Origin: JBBKXR01 sp037969585
GTDB taxonomy: Bacteria > Verrucomicrobiota > Verrucomicrobiia > Verrucomicrobiales > DEV007
Assembly (NCBI GenBank): GCA_037969585.1
Contig: JBBKXR010000160.1
Span: 1-64,000 of the forward strand
Reading direction: 5' to 3'
Length of the DNA: 64,000 nt
Both the position numbers and the translations under genes were made by a program. Positions 42,354 through 51,204 of the stretch are shown one piece after another (the stretch's first letter is position 1; every line of letters begins with the position of its first letter). The notes beneath the pieces were generated by a model. It ran no database searches. It saw only the letters and a program-made list of their open reading frames with translations, and was not told the DNA's origin.

Positions 42354-43790
42354 ATGAATACGACCGCCACGATGAAAGCCCGCTGGTTGATATTGGTGTT
42401 GGTGTCAGGATTTTCGAGTTCGCTTTTGGCACAGACGAATGTGCTGTTTATCGCCATCGATGACCTCAACACGCGACTGAATTGTTACGGTGTCGAGCAT
42501 ATCGAATCGCCGAATATCGATCGCCTGGCGGCCCGCGGTGTGCGTTTCGACCGTGCCTACTGCCAGTTTCCTTCCTGCGGCCCGAGCCGCTCTTCAGTGC
42601 TGAGCGGGTTGCGCCCAGAGACCACCGGGATGTTGCACAACCGGATGAACTTGCGCGACAAACTGCCAGATCTGGTGACGCTGCCTCAGCTGTTCCGGCA
42701 GAATGGTTATCGCGTCACGCGGGTTGGGAAAATTTTCCATCAATCGGTGCCGACCGACATCGGCAGCAGCGGTCCCGACGACGAGGCCTCGTGGGACGAA
42801 GTGATCAATCCTCGTGGTCGCGACAAAGATGAAGAAGAGCTGCTGACGGTCTACACGCCCGACTTGCCGCTGCCAGACCAGATGGCATACCTTAAGTCTG
42901 AGGGAGATGATTTGGAGCAGACGGATGGCAAAGTCGCCGCAGAGACGATTCGATGGCTGGAGAACCACGTCGCCGCCGACAGCAAGCAGCCATTTTTCAT
43001 CGCCGCCGGATTTTATCGGCCACATATCCCCTACATAGCTCCGCAGAAGTACTTCGAAAAGTATTCGCTCGCTGAAACGATCCTGCCGCCCCTACCAAAC
43101 GACTATCGCACGACTTCAAAAGTTCCCGCCGCAGCGCTCGCCTCGACCCCGGTCTGGCCAAATTTCGGCACTACGCACGCGCAGGCTCAGGAATGCGTGC
43201 TTGCCTACGACGCATGCGTGTCCTTTGTCGACGCCCAGGTAGGCCAACTTCTCGATGCAGTGGATCGCCTCGGTTTAGCGGAAAATACGCTGATCGTGCT
43301 GTGGGGCGACCACGGTTATCACCTCGGCGAGCACGGACTTTGGCGAAAAAACAGCCTATTCGAAGAAAGCACTCGAACGCCACTGATCTTTGCCGGCGCG
43401 GGCGTGCCGGCAACACCTGATGGATGCGCGCGAGTGGTCGAGTTCATCGACATTTTTCCTACCGTCACTGAACTGTGTGGCCTGCGCCCGCCGAAAGCCC
43501 TTGAAGGCATCAGCCTGACTCCCCTGCTGCTCAATCCAAAGACCACTTGGACGCGGCCAGCTTTTTCGCAGGTGGTCTTTGCCGATGCGCCCGGCCGCAG
43601 CGTTCGCACCGATCGCTGGCGTTATAACGAGTGGGGCGTGGACGGCGATCATGGCCGCGAACTCTATGATTTGCTCGAAGATCCACGAGAAATGCTAAAT
43701 CTCGCGGGTGATTCCCGCTACGCTGACTTGGAAAGACGTCTGCGAAAACTGCTGCAGACCCAGTTTTCAGCGGGCTTGGAGGCCCAATAG
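42354..43790 (+). CDS. Exported sulfatase (iduronate-2-sulfatase-like)
   Basis: A 478-residue type I sulfatase with a signal peptide (about residues 1-26, ending SSSLLAQ). Metal-binding Asp pair at D36-D37 (IAIDDLNTRLNCYG). The formylglycine signature is C75-G-P-S-R in FPSCGPSRSSVLSG, which requires a formylglycine-generating enzyme encoded elsewhere. Further features are GVRFDRAYC, HIPYIAPQKYF, LWGDHGYHLGEHGLWRKNSLFEES and a C-terminal YDLLEDPREMLNL. The layout resembles iduronate-2-sulfatase-like enzymes that desulfate polysaccharides. ATG 42372 is an alternative start. A truncated sulfatase remnant lies at 56161-56367. Confidence 0.92.
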   Translation: MNTTATMKARWLILVLVSGFSSSLLAQTNVLFIAIDDLNTRLNCYGVEHIESPNIDRLAARGVRFDRAYCQFPSCGPSRSSVLSGLRPETTGMLHNRMNLRDKLPDLVTLPQLFRQNGYRVTRVGKIFHQSVPTDIGSSGPDDEASWDEVINPRGRDKDEEELLTVYTPDLPLPDQMAYLKSEGDDLEQTDGKVAAETIRWLENHVAADSKQPFFIAAGFYRPHIPYIAPQKYFEKYSLAETILPPLPNDYRTTSKVPAAALASTPVWPNFGTTHAQAQECVLAYDACVSFVDAQVGQLLDAVDRLGLAENTLIVLWGDHGYHLGEHGLWRKNSLFEESTRTPLIFAGAGVPATPDGCARVVEFIDIFPTVTELCGLRPPKALEGISLTPLLLNPKTTWTRPAFSQVVFADAPGRSVRTDRWRYNEWGVDGDHGRELYDLLEDPREMLNLAGDSRYADLERRLRKLLQTQFSAGLEAQ

Positions 43791-43900
43791 CCCATCGTTT
43801 CGCCACCTGTAAAATTTGCTGGAAAAATCGGCGCACTGCCCCTATTTTCCCGTCCCCTTCATCGAGCGGTTGTTCATTCTGATTGTTCTTCGTGGCGGAT

Positions 43901-43977
43901 GGTGGTCGTAGCTCAGTTGGTAGAGCCCCGGATTGTGATTCCGGTTGTCGCGGGTTCGAGTCCCGTCGATCACCCCA
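43901..43977 (+). tRNA. tRNA-His (GTG anticodon)
   Basis: A 77-nt cloverleaf with G-1 (43901) and encoded CCA (43975-43977). The acceptor is GTGGTCG/CGATCAC, the D-arm GTAGCTCAGTTGGTAGAG, the anticodon stem CCGGA/TCCGG around TTGTGAT, anticodon GTG, and the T-arm GCGGGTTCGAGTCCCGT. Discriminator C pairs with G-1, the histidine identity element. Confidence 0.96.
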
Positions 43978-44028
43978 TCCCGCCCCTTTCACCGTATTTG
44001 TCGCCTGAATTGCATCGCACCTAACGCC

Positions 44029-44712
44029 ATGGATTCGCTGGAGGAAAAGATCGACTACCAGTTCAGCGATCCGCAGCTGCTCTGCGAGGCGATGACTCAT
44101 CCGAGTGTGGCCTACGAATCTCAAGAGGCGCAGTTCGACAATCAGCGACTTGAGTTTCTCGGTGACGCGGTGCTGCAACTGATTCTCACCGACGAGCTGT
44201 ATCGGCTGTTCCCTGATTTTGCCGAAGGCCGATTGACGAAGCTTCGCGCCCGTCTGGTCTCTGGGGTTGCCTTAAAAAAGTTCGCGCTCGAGCTCGATCT
44301 CGGCAAGCACCTGCAAATGGGTCGCGGCGAAGAAAATTCGGGCGGCAGAAATCGCCGTTCGAATTTAGCGGACGTCTTTGAGTCACTGATCGGAGCTATC
44401 TATCTGGACGGCGGCATGGAAAATGCCAGCCGTGTCGTGCTCGCCTGCTGCTTTAGCGCGATCGATGAAGTTGCCCGCGAGCCGGAGGAAGAGAAGAATC
44501 CAAAGGGAGAGCTCCAGGAAACCTTGCAGGCGATTTCACCGATCAGCCCGACCTATCGCGTCACTGACGAGTCCGGGCCCGCCCACGACCGAACTTTCAC
44601 GATCAGCGTCGAGTGGGAAGATCGGCATTTGGGTGAAGGTGTCGGCTCGAGCAAAAAGCTCGCGGAGATCGAGGCTGCCCGTGTGGCACTCGAAAAAAAG
44701 CTCTGGTCTTAG
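44029..44712 (+). CDS. rnc: Ribonuclease III
   Basis: A 227-residue RNase III started at MDSLEEKIDYQFSD (ATG 44029); upstream codons belong to the tRNA-His region. The catalytic signature is NQRLEFLGDAVLQLIL (about residues 41-56), with the second acidic cluster in NLADVFESLIGAIYLDGG. The C-terminal dsRNA-binding domain covers about residues 155-225, with GSSKKLAEIEAARVALEKKL. It processes rRNA precursors and structured mRNAs. It lies 51 nt after tRNA-His and may be co-transcribed with it. Confidence 0.95.
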   Translation: MDSLEEKIDYQFSDPQLLCEAMTHPSVAYESQEAQFDNQRLEFLGDAVLQLILTDELYRLFPDFAEGRLTKLRARLVSGVALKKFALELDLGKHLQMGRGEENSGGRNRRSNLADVFESLIGAIYLDGGMENASRVVLACCFSAIDEVAREPEEEKNPKGELQETLQAISPISPTYRVTDESGPAHDRTFTISVEWEDRHLGEGVGSSKKLAEIEAARVALEKKLWS

Positions 44713-44995
44713 GCTTTTGATAAGCTGTGAATAAGTGGGGCACCACCTGCGAGCGAATGTGGTGGAACCTTCACACGGATTACTTTGCTCACCGATTTGA
44801 CTACTTATCAGAGTTTATTCAACGCTGCTTTTGTGTCACAAATTTGTAACATTCAGTGGTTTACGACGAGTATCTGAACTTATTCACCGTATTATTACTG
44901 TTAAATATTTCTCTTTAAATAATTATTCTTAGCTCCGAAGTCAGGCTTTCCTGCGTCGTACGGTACAAGGTTATAGTACGTATGAGCCGAGTCGA
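44713..44995. other. AT-rich convergent intergenic region with DnaA-box-like sites
   Basis: 283 nt between rnc (+) and a glycosyltransferase gene (-). TTATTCACA (44726-44734, minus strand) fits the DnaA-box consensus TTATNCACA exactly, and TTATTCACC (44880-44888) fits with one mismatch. A CACCAC/GTGGTG inverted repeat (44741-44764) and the palindrome ACAAATTTGT near 44839 are also present. The stretch 44890-44930 is very AT-rich. No gene is seen. A role in replication is only a possibility. Confidence 0.45.
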
Positions 44996-45949
44996 TCAAA
45001 TTGCCCCGACGATCTTCTCCAATGCATCAGCGACTCGAATCGACGACAGCTTGCCATCTTCAGCGGAAACGATTTCCACCATTGGATTCTGAGGAGCCCA
45101 GATATCGGGTCGAGTCGGGCCGAACAGCAGAACGCATTTCACACCGCAGGCGGCGGCCAGGTGAGACATGCCGCTGTCGTGACCGAGGAACAGCTGACAA
45201 CGTTTCAGCAGCACTCCGAGTGCAGGCAGAGGTAGATCACGCGCTTCGCTCCACGGAACTCCAGCGGCTCCGAGTTGCATTAGGAAATCACCTATAGTCT
45301 CTGCTTCAGCTTCACCGCTGACCACGAGGAATCGAATTCGCGGGTTCTCGCGAGAAAGCACCGTTGCGACATCGATCCAGTTTTTGCGCGACCAGTTTTT
45401 GCGGGGACTGCCGCTGCCCGGGTGCAGGGCGATCAGTATTTCATCGGCACCATGGCTGGCGACAACGGTTGAGGCGATCGAATGCGCGGCGCTATCGAAT
45501 TCCAGTTCGACGAATGGATTTTCCAAATACAGCGCCAGGCCTTCGAGGGGTGTAGCCAGCTGTTGCGCTGCTGGCCGGGCATCGAGAGATTCATCGTCGA
45601 CGCGATGCGAAGCTTCGACTAAATGCTTCACGCCAGCTCGGCGTAGATTCTCGGCGAAGTATCCATCGGGATCGTAGAGATAGGAAACGACCACGTTGAA
45701 GCTTGCGAAATAGTTGGTCAGCTGCAAATCGAGTTCAGCACCCGGCACAAAAAAGTTCGCCATCGGGCCGTGCTCGATCGATCGGGTATTGACCGCGATG
45801 CCCGACGCAGTCGCCAGTTGCGCGATCGATTCGTAGCCGAGAATCTCGATCTCGACATCGGGCAGAGACTCGCGCACCAACTGCATGGCCGGCAGAGTGA
45901 GAATGAAATCACCGACCGCGCCACCGCGTATGAAAAGCATTTTAGCCAT
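44996..45949 (-). CDS. Glycosyltransferase family 9 (heptosyltransferase-like)
   Basis: A 317-residue GT-B enzyme. The N-terminal FIRGGAVGDFILTLPAMQLVRE is the acceptor-domain signature. The donor domain carries IALHPGSGSPRKNWSRKNW and LFLGHDSGMSHLAAACGVKCVLLFGPTRPDIWAP. Members transfer heptose (or other sugars) from ADP-heptose to lipopolysaccharide core. It is the last gene of a minus-strand set after miaB, a membrane protein and an unknown protein (gaps 23, 23 and 44 nt). Confidence 0.88.
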   Translation of the reverse strand: MAKMLFIRGGAVGDFILTLPAMQLVRESLPDVEIEILGYESIAQLATASGIAVNTRSIEHGPMANFFVPGAELDLQLTNYFASFNVVVSYLYDPDGYFAENLRRAGVKHLVEASHRVDDESLDARPAAQQLATPLEGLALYLENPFVELEFDSAAHSIASTVVASHGADEILIALHPGSGSPRKNWSRKNWIDVATVLSRENPRIRFLVVSGEAEAETIGDFLMQLGAAGVPWSEARDLPLPALGVLLKRCQLFLGHDSGMSHLAAACGVKCVLLFGPTRPDIWAPQNPMVEIVSAEDGKLSSIRVADALEKIVGAI

Positions 45950-45993
45950 TTGCAGAAAGGTAGATAGAAATGGCTCGGATCCAGTTCAGCAGT

Positions 45994-46494
45994 TCAGGGT
46001 CGCCTACTTTTGCTGCGCTCACTGATGTATCGGCTGAATTCCATCTCGATACGTTCGGCCAGCTCGCGGCTGGAAAAAAACTTCAGCACCACAAAGTTAC
46101 AGCCCGTGTCGGAACCTTCCAGGCTGTCTTCAGGACCTAGCGCCGTTTGTTCGATTCTCAAATGGGTCGGAGCCTGAGCGTAGAGAACACGACACGAAAA
46201 TTCATCGCTTGCCGCGGCGGGGCTTCTGTCGTCGGCTTCGATTGCATCGGCCAAGCGGACCACGAGATCGTTCGGGATGGTTCCACCTTCGGAGAGAAAA
46301 GCATTGATCCGGCCGATCAGGTTGGCGCAGGTTGCCCGTTCCCACTCGATAGCGATACTGGCTTCGAATTCTTTGGGCTGGTATTCGTCGCCCCAGTCCC
46401 AGTCTTTTTGTTCGGGCTCGATGTGTTTGTCTTCGACCGCCTTACCAACGATGTGTTCCAACAACCACCGGAAGAATATTCCCAGAAGATACAT
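45994..46494 (-). CDS. Hypothetical protein
   Basis: A 166-residue protein, start MYLLGIFFRWLLEHIVGKAV. The first 16 residues are hydrophobic but short, so membrane contact is uncertain. The rest is acidic and soluble-looking (WDWGDEYQPKEFEASIAIEWERA). No family is recognised. It lies between the membrane protein (23 nt) and the glycosyltransferase (44 nt) in the miaB operon. Confidence 0.7.
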   Translation of the reverse strand: MYLLGIFFRWLLEHIVGKAVEDKHIEPEQKDWDWGDEYQPKEFEASIAIEWERATCANLIGRINAFLSEGGTIPNDLVVRLADAIEADDRSPAAASDEFSCRVLYAQAPTHLRIEQTALGPEDSLEGSDTGCNFVVLKFFSSRELAERIEMEFSRYISERSKSRRP

Positions 46495-46517
46495 GGCTGC
46501 GGAGCTTAAGCATCAGC

Positions 46518-47105
46518 TCAAGCGCCTTTATAGAACATCAGCGCGCACACCAACACCAGGGCCCCGTAGACGGCACCGGCCAGCGAAGCGCCTTTCCAAC
46601 GCTCGGTTCGTGCGCTGACCCAATCGATGCCATCACGCAGCAGATAGGGCATGCCAACGAAGAACATGCCGGCGACCGCACCGACGTAGGCGAGCAGCAC
46701 CAGCAGCAGGCGCGTGTCCGGCATTTCCAGAAAGGCTGCATCGAGAATCGGCGCAGCCAGTAAGATCAAAAACATACCGACTGCGCGCGCTGCAAGAAAT
46801 TCGGTGACGAAAAACACCACCCCGAAGTAAGCGATGATGATCACCAGCTGTATCGAGCGCTCGATCCGATAGAACTCGCCAAGATCCATCTCCGTCCAGA
46901 TGATGAACACCCAGATAAAATTCAGCGTCATCAGTGCCGCGCCGAACGGATAGTTGCGCGGCATTTTCTGTAGCCAGGGCCGGACCTTGTTGGCCTGTAA
47001 CAAGGCGAGCAAATGTCCGACCAGCACTGCTGCACCGATGATGATGCCAACCGTCTGCAGCTCCAGATTATAGAGCGTTTGATAAATGAGTTTGGTGATT
47101 GGCAT
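46518..47105 (-). CDS. Hypothetical multi-pass membrane protein
   Basis: A 195-residue protein with about six hydrophobic helices (for example VGIIIGAAVLVGHLLALL, ALMTLNFIWVFIIW, LVIIIAYFGVVFFVTEFLAA, MFLILLAAPILDAAFL, LLLVLLAYVGAVAGMFFVG). I do not recognise a family. Start ATG 47105 lies 23 nt after the miaB stop on the same strand, suggesting co-transcription. No transport or enzyme motif is visible. Confidence 0.72.
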   Translation of the reverse strand: MPITKLIYQTLYNLELQTVGIIIGAAVLVGHLLALLQANKVRPWLQKMPRNYPFGAALMTLNFIWVFIIWTEMDLGEFYRIERSIQLVIIIAYFGVVFFVTEFLAARAVGMFLILLAAPILDAAFLEMPDTRLLLVLLAYVGAVAGMFFVGMPYLLRDGIDWVSARTERWKGASLAGAVYGALVLVCALMFYKGA

Positions 47106-47128
47106 CGCTAAAAATTCAGAAAAAAATA

Positions 47129-48502
47129 TTACGCCACCACCATCGGGTCGCCGTAGAGCGTGAAGCCGGTGCTGTCCTCGATCTTTACATCAAACAGCTG
47201 ACCGGCGAGGCGTTTGGCATCGCCGTCAAAAATGACCACACGATTGGTGCGCGTGCGACCGGAAAGACGTTCCGCATTGTTGCGGCTCGGCCCCTCGCAC
47301 AGCACCTCCAGCTGCTGGCCGATCAGCGCGTGGTTTTTCGCCCGCGCGATACCATCGATTTGCGCCAGCAGATCCTGATTGCGCTCCTCCTTGACTCGCT
47401 CCGGTAGCTGATCCTCCATCTCTGCCGCCGGCGTGTTCTTGCGCTTCGAGTAGCGAAAGATGAAAGCATTGTCGAACTGCACGCGATCGACCGCGTCCTT
47501 GGTCGCCTGGTAGTCCTCTTCAGTCTCACCGGGAAAGCCAACGATGATGTCTGTGGTGATCGCGATGCCAGGGCGGGCCGCCTTCATTTTTTCGCAGATA
47601 TCGATGAACTTCTGCGCCTTGTAGGGGCGGTGCATCCTTTTCAAAATGCGATCCGATCCCGACTGCATGGGAAAATGCACGTGATCGACCAGCTTCGGCA
47701 GATACGTGAACGCCTCGATCAAGTCGTCCTTGTAACCGATCGGGTGCGGCGAAGTGAACCGGATGCGATCGATGCCATCGACTGCGTGAACCGCCTCCAG
47801 CAGCTGCGTGAACGGACTCTTACCGTCGACTTTGGGAAATTCGTGGCGGCCGTAAAGGTTGACGATCTGACCGAGCAGCGTCACCTCCTTGACGCCGCGA
47901 TCGACCAGGCCTTTGACCTCGTCGACGATCTGCGCAATAGGCCGTGCTCGCTCTCCGCCGCGGGTGTAGGGAACGATGCAGAACGTGCACTTCATGTTGC
48001 AGCCCTGCATGATGCTGACGAACTCCGATACGCCGTAAGTTTTCCCGGTGTGATCGCGGATCGTGTTCTGCGATTCCGTCTCCTCCTCGATATCGACGAT
48101 CGGCAGGATCGGTGCCCGCAGGTCGTCCATGCGTGCTTGTTCGCGTTGGCGGATGATGTTCTCCACGTGATCGACCACGTGATGATACTTCTGCGTGCCC
48201 GCGACCAGATTTAGATACGGCGCATCCTTCAACAAATCCGCACCTCGACTCTGCGCCATGCAGCCAAGAAAACCGTAGATGATGTCTGGATTTTTATCCC
48301 GATAACGAGCCAGCATGCCCATCTTGCCGAGCGCCTTCTGCTCCGCCTGATCGCGCACGCTGCACGTGTTGATCAGCACCACGTCCGCCTGATCTTCTTC
48401 AGGCGTCAGGGTATAGCCCCGCTCGATGAACATCTGCGCCACTTGCTCGGTGTCGCGCTCGTTCATTTGGCAACCGTAGGTCTTGAGAAAAACTCTGGGC
48501 AT
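47129..48502 (-). CDS. miaB: tRNA-2-methylthio-N6-dimethylallyladenosine synthase
   Basis: A 457-residue radical SAM methylthiotransferase. The N-terminal UPF0004 domain has KTYGCQMNERDTEQV with the first cluster Cys, then INTCSVRDQAEQKALGKMG. The radical SAM motif is CNMKCTFCIVPYTRG (CxxxCxxC). The C-terminal TRAM domain covers about residues 380-455 (VLCEGPSRNNAERLSGRTRTNRVV). It adds the methylthio group at i6A37 of tRNAs that read UNN codons. It heads a minus-strand operon of four genes. Confidence 0.95.
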   Translation of the reverse strand: MPRVFLKTYGCQMNERDTEQVAQMFIERGYTLTPEEDQADVVLINTCSVRDQAEQKALGKMGMLARYRDKNPDIIYGFLGCMAQSRGADLLKDAPYLNLVAGTQKYHHVVDHVENIIRQREQARMDDLRAPILPIVDIEEETESQNTIRDHTGKTYGVSEFVSIMQGCNMKCTFCIVPYTRGGERARPIAQIVDEVKGLVDRGVKEVTLLGQIVNLYGRHEFPKVDGKSPFTQLLEAVHAVDGIDRIRFTSPHPIGYKDDLIEAFTYLPKLVDHVHFPMQSGSDRILKRMHRPYKAQKFIDICEKMKAARPGIAITTDIIVGFPGETEEDYQATKDAVDRVQFDNAFIFRYSKRKNTPAAEMEDQLPERVKEERNQDLLAQIDGIARAKNHALIGQQLEVLCEGPSRNNAERLSGRTRTNRVVIFDGDAKRLAGQLFDVKIEDSTGFTLYGDPMVVA

Positions 48503-48617
48503 AAGCTGGGAACAACCGCCTCTCGCGGGACCGGGACTTTAGGCGGTAAATCCCATGGAAACAAGGCCGAGCCGTGGTATTTTAGATAGGTTAAGCAACT
48601 CGCTTAATCGACCCAAT

Positions 48618-48986
48618 ATGGAAGCCTCATTTCTCATCTTCGTGCTCACCAGTGAGGCGACCGGCAATTCTATCCCGGACGGCGAAAGCTTGGTCTACTC
48701 CGTCGACTTTGAGCAGACGCTCGCCGAGCTGCGCGATGGCGACAAAGGTGAGGTCGGTTGCGAAACGGGAACTACACCTGCCGCGCCATCTGAGATGTCG
48801 GTAATGCCGGACGGCACTTTTTTGGTCAAAGACGGCTCGCTATCGATCAGAACGGTTGAGTACAACCTACTGGCACCCCTTAAGGATCTGCTCGAAGGGG
48901 AAGCCGATGGAGCTTTTCAACACAAGGCGTTCGGGAATTTGAAAGTCCAAGTGCTCCATGAGGTCGACGAAGTCGAATTGGAGTAG
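48618..48986 (+). CDS. Hypothetical protein
   Basis: A 122-residue protein, start at MEASFLIFVLTSEATG (ATG 48618); the frame is open to 48555 but upstream residues look like leader. The product is acidic and beta-rich, with no signal peptide despite a hydrophobic start. ESLVYSVDFEQTLAELRDG and LAPLKDLLEGEADGAF are notable but unassigned. It is divergent from miaB and 35 nt upstream of xerD on the same strand. Confidence 0.6.
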   Translation: MEASFLIFVLTSEATGNSIPDGESLVYSVDFEQTLAELRDGDKGEVGCETGTTPAAPSEMSVMPDGTFLVKDGSLSIRTVEYNLLAPLKDLLEGEADGAFQHKAFGNLKVQVLHEVDEVELE

Positions 48987-49021
48987 TCAGCCAAAGCCAT
49001 CGCATCCTCTTCACCGCTCCC

Positions 49022-49912
49022 ATGCTGTTCGCCATCGACGATTTTATCCTGTTCCTCGCTACCGAGCGCGGACTGTCGGATAACTATCAGCTGTCGACGC
49101 GGCGTTCGCTCGAAGGCTTTGCCGAGTGGCTGAAAAAAACCCACCGCATCGACTCTCCCGATTCGGTCAGCATCGATCACCTCAGCGCCTACCTGGCCGA
49201 GCGAAAACGCTCCGGACTCGCGCCTGCCAGCCTGCGCGTCATCGTCATTGCACTGAAAATATTTTTCCGGCGGCTCGTCGCCCGCGGCAAAATCGTTCGC
49301 GATCCCGCCGATGCTCTGCACTCGCCGCGCATGGAACGCTACTTGCCGGAGACGCTCAACGAGCCCGATCTCGCCAAGCTGCTCGAATCGATCGACGTCA
49401 GCCTGCCGCTCGGACGTCGTGACCGCGCCTTGCTCGAGCTTTTCTATGCCAGCGGTCTGCGCATTTCCGAAGTCACCAATGCCCGCCTCGAAAACCTTCA
49501 CCTCGACGAAGCCATCATTCGCGTCACCGGCAAAGGCAACAAAATGCGTCTCGTTCCGGTTGGCAGTGTTGCCATCGATGCGTTACGCAACTACCTCGAC
49601 AACGAGCGGCCGAAGCTGGTGAAAAAGAAAACCGGCAGCGAAATTTTTCTATCGGTGCGTGGTGGTAAGCTGACCACTCAACGCGTCTGGCAGATCGTCA
49701 AAGAGCGCGCCAAAATGGCCGGCATCGATGCCAACGTTTATCCGCATTTGCTCAGACACAGCTTCGCCACCCACCTGCTCAGTAACGGCGCCGACCTGCG
49801 CGTCATCCAGGAACTGCTCGGTCACGCTGACATCGCCACGACGCAGATCTACACCCACGTCGATCAAAAACATCTGCGCAACGTGCATCGGTCCTTCCAT
49901 CCGCGAGCTTGA
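49022..49912 (+). CDS. xerD: Site-specific tyrosine recombinase XerD-like
   Basis: A 296-residue recombinase. The N-terminal SAM-like DNA-binding domain spans about residues 1-90. The catalytic residues of the family can be placed: R147 in FYASGLRISEV, K171 in VTGKGNKMRLVPV, H242 and R245 in PHLLRHSFATHLL, H268 in LGHADIATTQIYTHV, and nucleophile Y277. Length and context fit chromosome dimer resolution at dif, not a phage integrase: there is no att site, excisionase or tRNA at this locus. A LysR gene follows 50 nt later. Confidence 0.9.
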   Translation: MLFAIDDFILFLATERGLSDNYQLSTRRSLEGFAEWLKKTHRIDSPDSVSIDHLSAYLAERKRSGLAPASLRVIVIALKIFFRRLVARGKIVRDPADALHSPRMERYLPETLNEPDLAKLLESIDVSLPLGRRDRALLELFYASGLRISEVTNARLENLHLDEAIIRVTGKGNKMRLVPVGSVAIDALRNYLDNERPKLVKKKTGSEIFLSVRGGKLTTQRVWQIVKERAKMAGIDANVYPHLLRHSFATHLLSNGADLRVIQELLGHADIATTQIYTHVDQKHLRNVHRSFHPRA

Positions 49913-49962
49913 TCAGGTACAACGAACGACACGCCGTTTGTCCGACCGCACGTTCGCCTGCC

Positions 49963-50970
49963 ATGAATGTTCACCACCTTGAGTTGTTCTACTACGTTGC
50001 CAAGTATGAAGGCATCACCAACGCTGCCAACAACATGCCTTACGGCATCATGCAGCCCGCCATCAGCGGACAAATCAAGACGCTCGAAGAATCGCTCGGC
50101 GTCACGCTTTTTAATCGCCGACCCTTTTATCTGACCCCGGCCGGTGAGGATCTCTACGACTCGATCTATAAATTTTTCTCCCGCCTCGACAGCGTCGCCA
50201 GTCGTATCCGCGGCGAAGAGCGACACCACCTGCGCCTCGCCGCCGCCGCCGCCGTGCTCACCGATCACCTGCCGGTTGTGCTGAAGAGCATGCAGAAACA
50301 ATTCTCCGGCATGCGCCTTACCCTGCGCGACGTGCGCACTGTCGAGATCGAGTCCGTTCTGCAACGGCGCGACGCCGACATCGCCGTCGCCCTGCTGCAA
50401 GGCAAACTGCCCGCTTCGATCCAGACCGAGACTCTGCTCGAGCTGCCGTTGGTCATTCTCGGGCCTGCCGACTCGCCCTACAGCACCTTCGCCGCGTTGG
50501 CGAAGTCTGCCGATTACGGCGAGATCAAACTGCCGCTCATCTCCCTGCCGCCGCGCGAAACCCTGCCGCAGATGTTTCAGTCCGGACTCGAAAAACAAGG
50601 CCTGATGTGGGTGCCGCAAATGGAAGTTAGCAGCTTCGAACTCATCCAGACCTACGTCGCCGGCGGATTCGGCTACGGCATCACCGTCGACAATCCCGGC
50701 GTCGAAATCCCCACCAGCATTCGACGCATCCGGCTCAAGGATTTCCCTACCATGCGCATCGGTCTGCTGCACACCGGCAAGCTGAAACCGATCGCCGAAG
50801 GTTTCGCCATCGCCGCCCGCCAGTATGCCAGAGAGCTGAAGAAAGCCGCCAAAGCCAAACGCGCCGCCGCCAAAGCAAAGGCGAAGGCAACCAGCAAAAC
50901 GGCTCCATCAAAAAGGAAAGTGGCGACCGCTAAGAAGAAAAGCGCGCCTGCAAAGAAAACCGGCGCTTGA
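49963..50970 (+). CDS. LysR family regulator with histone H1-like Lys/Ala-rich tail
   Basis: A 335-residue protein starting at MNVHHLELFYYVAKYEG (ATG 49963). The helix-turn-helix (GITNAANNMPYGIMQPAISGQIKTLEESLGVTLFNRRP) covers about residues 15-54, and a substrate-binding-type domain follows to about 285. The last 43 residues (from KKAAKAKRAAAKAKAKATSK) contain 17 Lys/Arg, with Ala and Pro filling most of the rest. Such AAK/PAKK tails occur in histone H1-like and HU-like bacterial proteins and should bind DNA without sequence specificity. Such a tail is unusual for a LysR regulator. The frame holds to the end, so it is not a readthrough artefact. Confidence 0.82.
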   Translation: MNVHHLELFYYVAKYEGITNAANNMPYGIMQPAISGQIKTLEESLGVTLFNRRPFYLTPAGEDLYDSIYKFFSRLDSVASRIRGEERHHLRLAAAAAVLTDHLPVVLKSMQKQFSGMRLTLRDVRTVEIESVLQRRDADIAVALLQGKLPASIQTETLLELPLVILGPADSPYSTFAALAKSADYGEIKLPLISLPPRETLPQMFQSGLEKQGLMWVPQMEVSSFELIQTYVAGGFGYGITVDNPGVEIPTSIRRIRLKDFPTMRIGLLHTGKLKPIAEGFAIAARQYARELKKAAKAKRAAAKAKAKATSKTAPSKRKVATAKKKSAPAKKTGA

Positions 50971-51028
50971 CCGCCGGCCGAGGCGAATTGTCAAGATAAC
51001 GGACTCAGGCTCTCAGGGTTCCCGGGCT

Positions 51029-51048
51029 CAATAGAACCCAATAGAACC
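51029..51048. repeat. Tandem 10-nt repeat
   Basis: Two exact copies of CAATAGAACC back to back in the gap between the LysR gene and the HAD gene. Possibly slippage; no function suggested. Confidence 0.6.
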
Positions 51049-51204
51049 ACGCACCGAACCGGAACCGCGTTCGCTGACTCAGATCGGGCCGCAAATGTGT
51101 AAACATATAACTTACCCGGAAAAGAATTGGCGTGTTGCTGTGGTGTTAGCGCCCAGAACCGACGATATTTGCGGCTCGCTGTGATTTCGGCTAGAGGTGT
51201 CGCG

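Noticed and set aside
43945..44028. N-terminal extension of rnc into the tRNA-His gene
   Set aside because: Codons before ATG 44029 lie in the tRNA 3' half and do not resemble RNase III.
49022..49912. Integrase of a mobile island
   Set aside because: The recombinase has XerD length and motifs, and there is no att duplication, excisionase or cargo around it.
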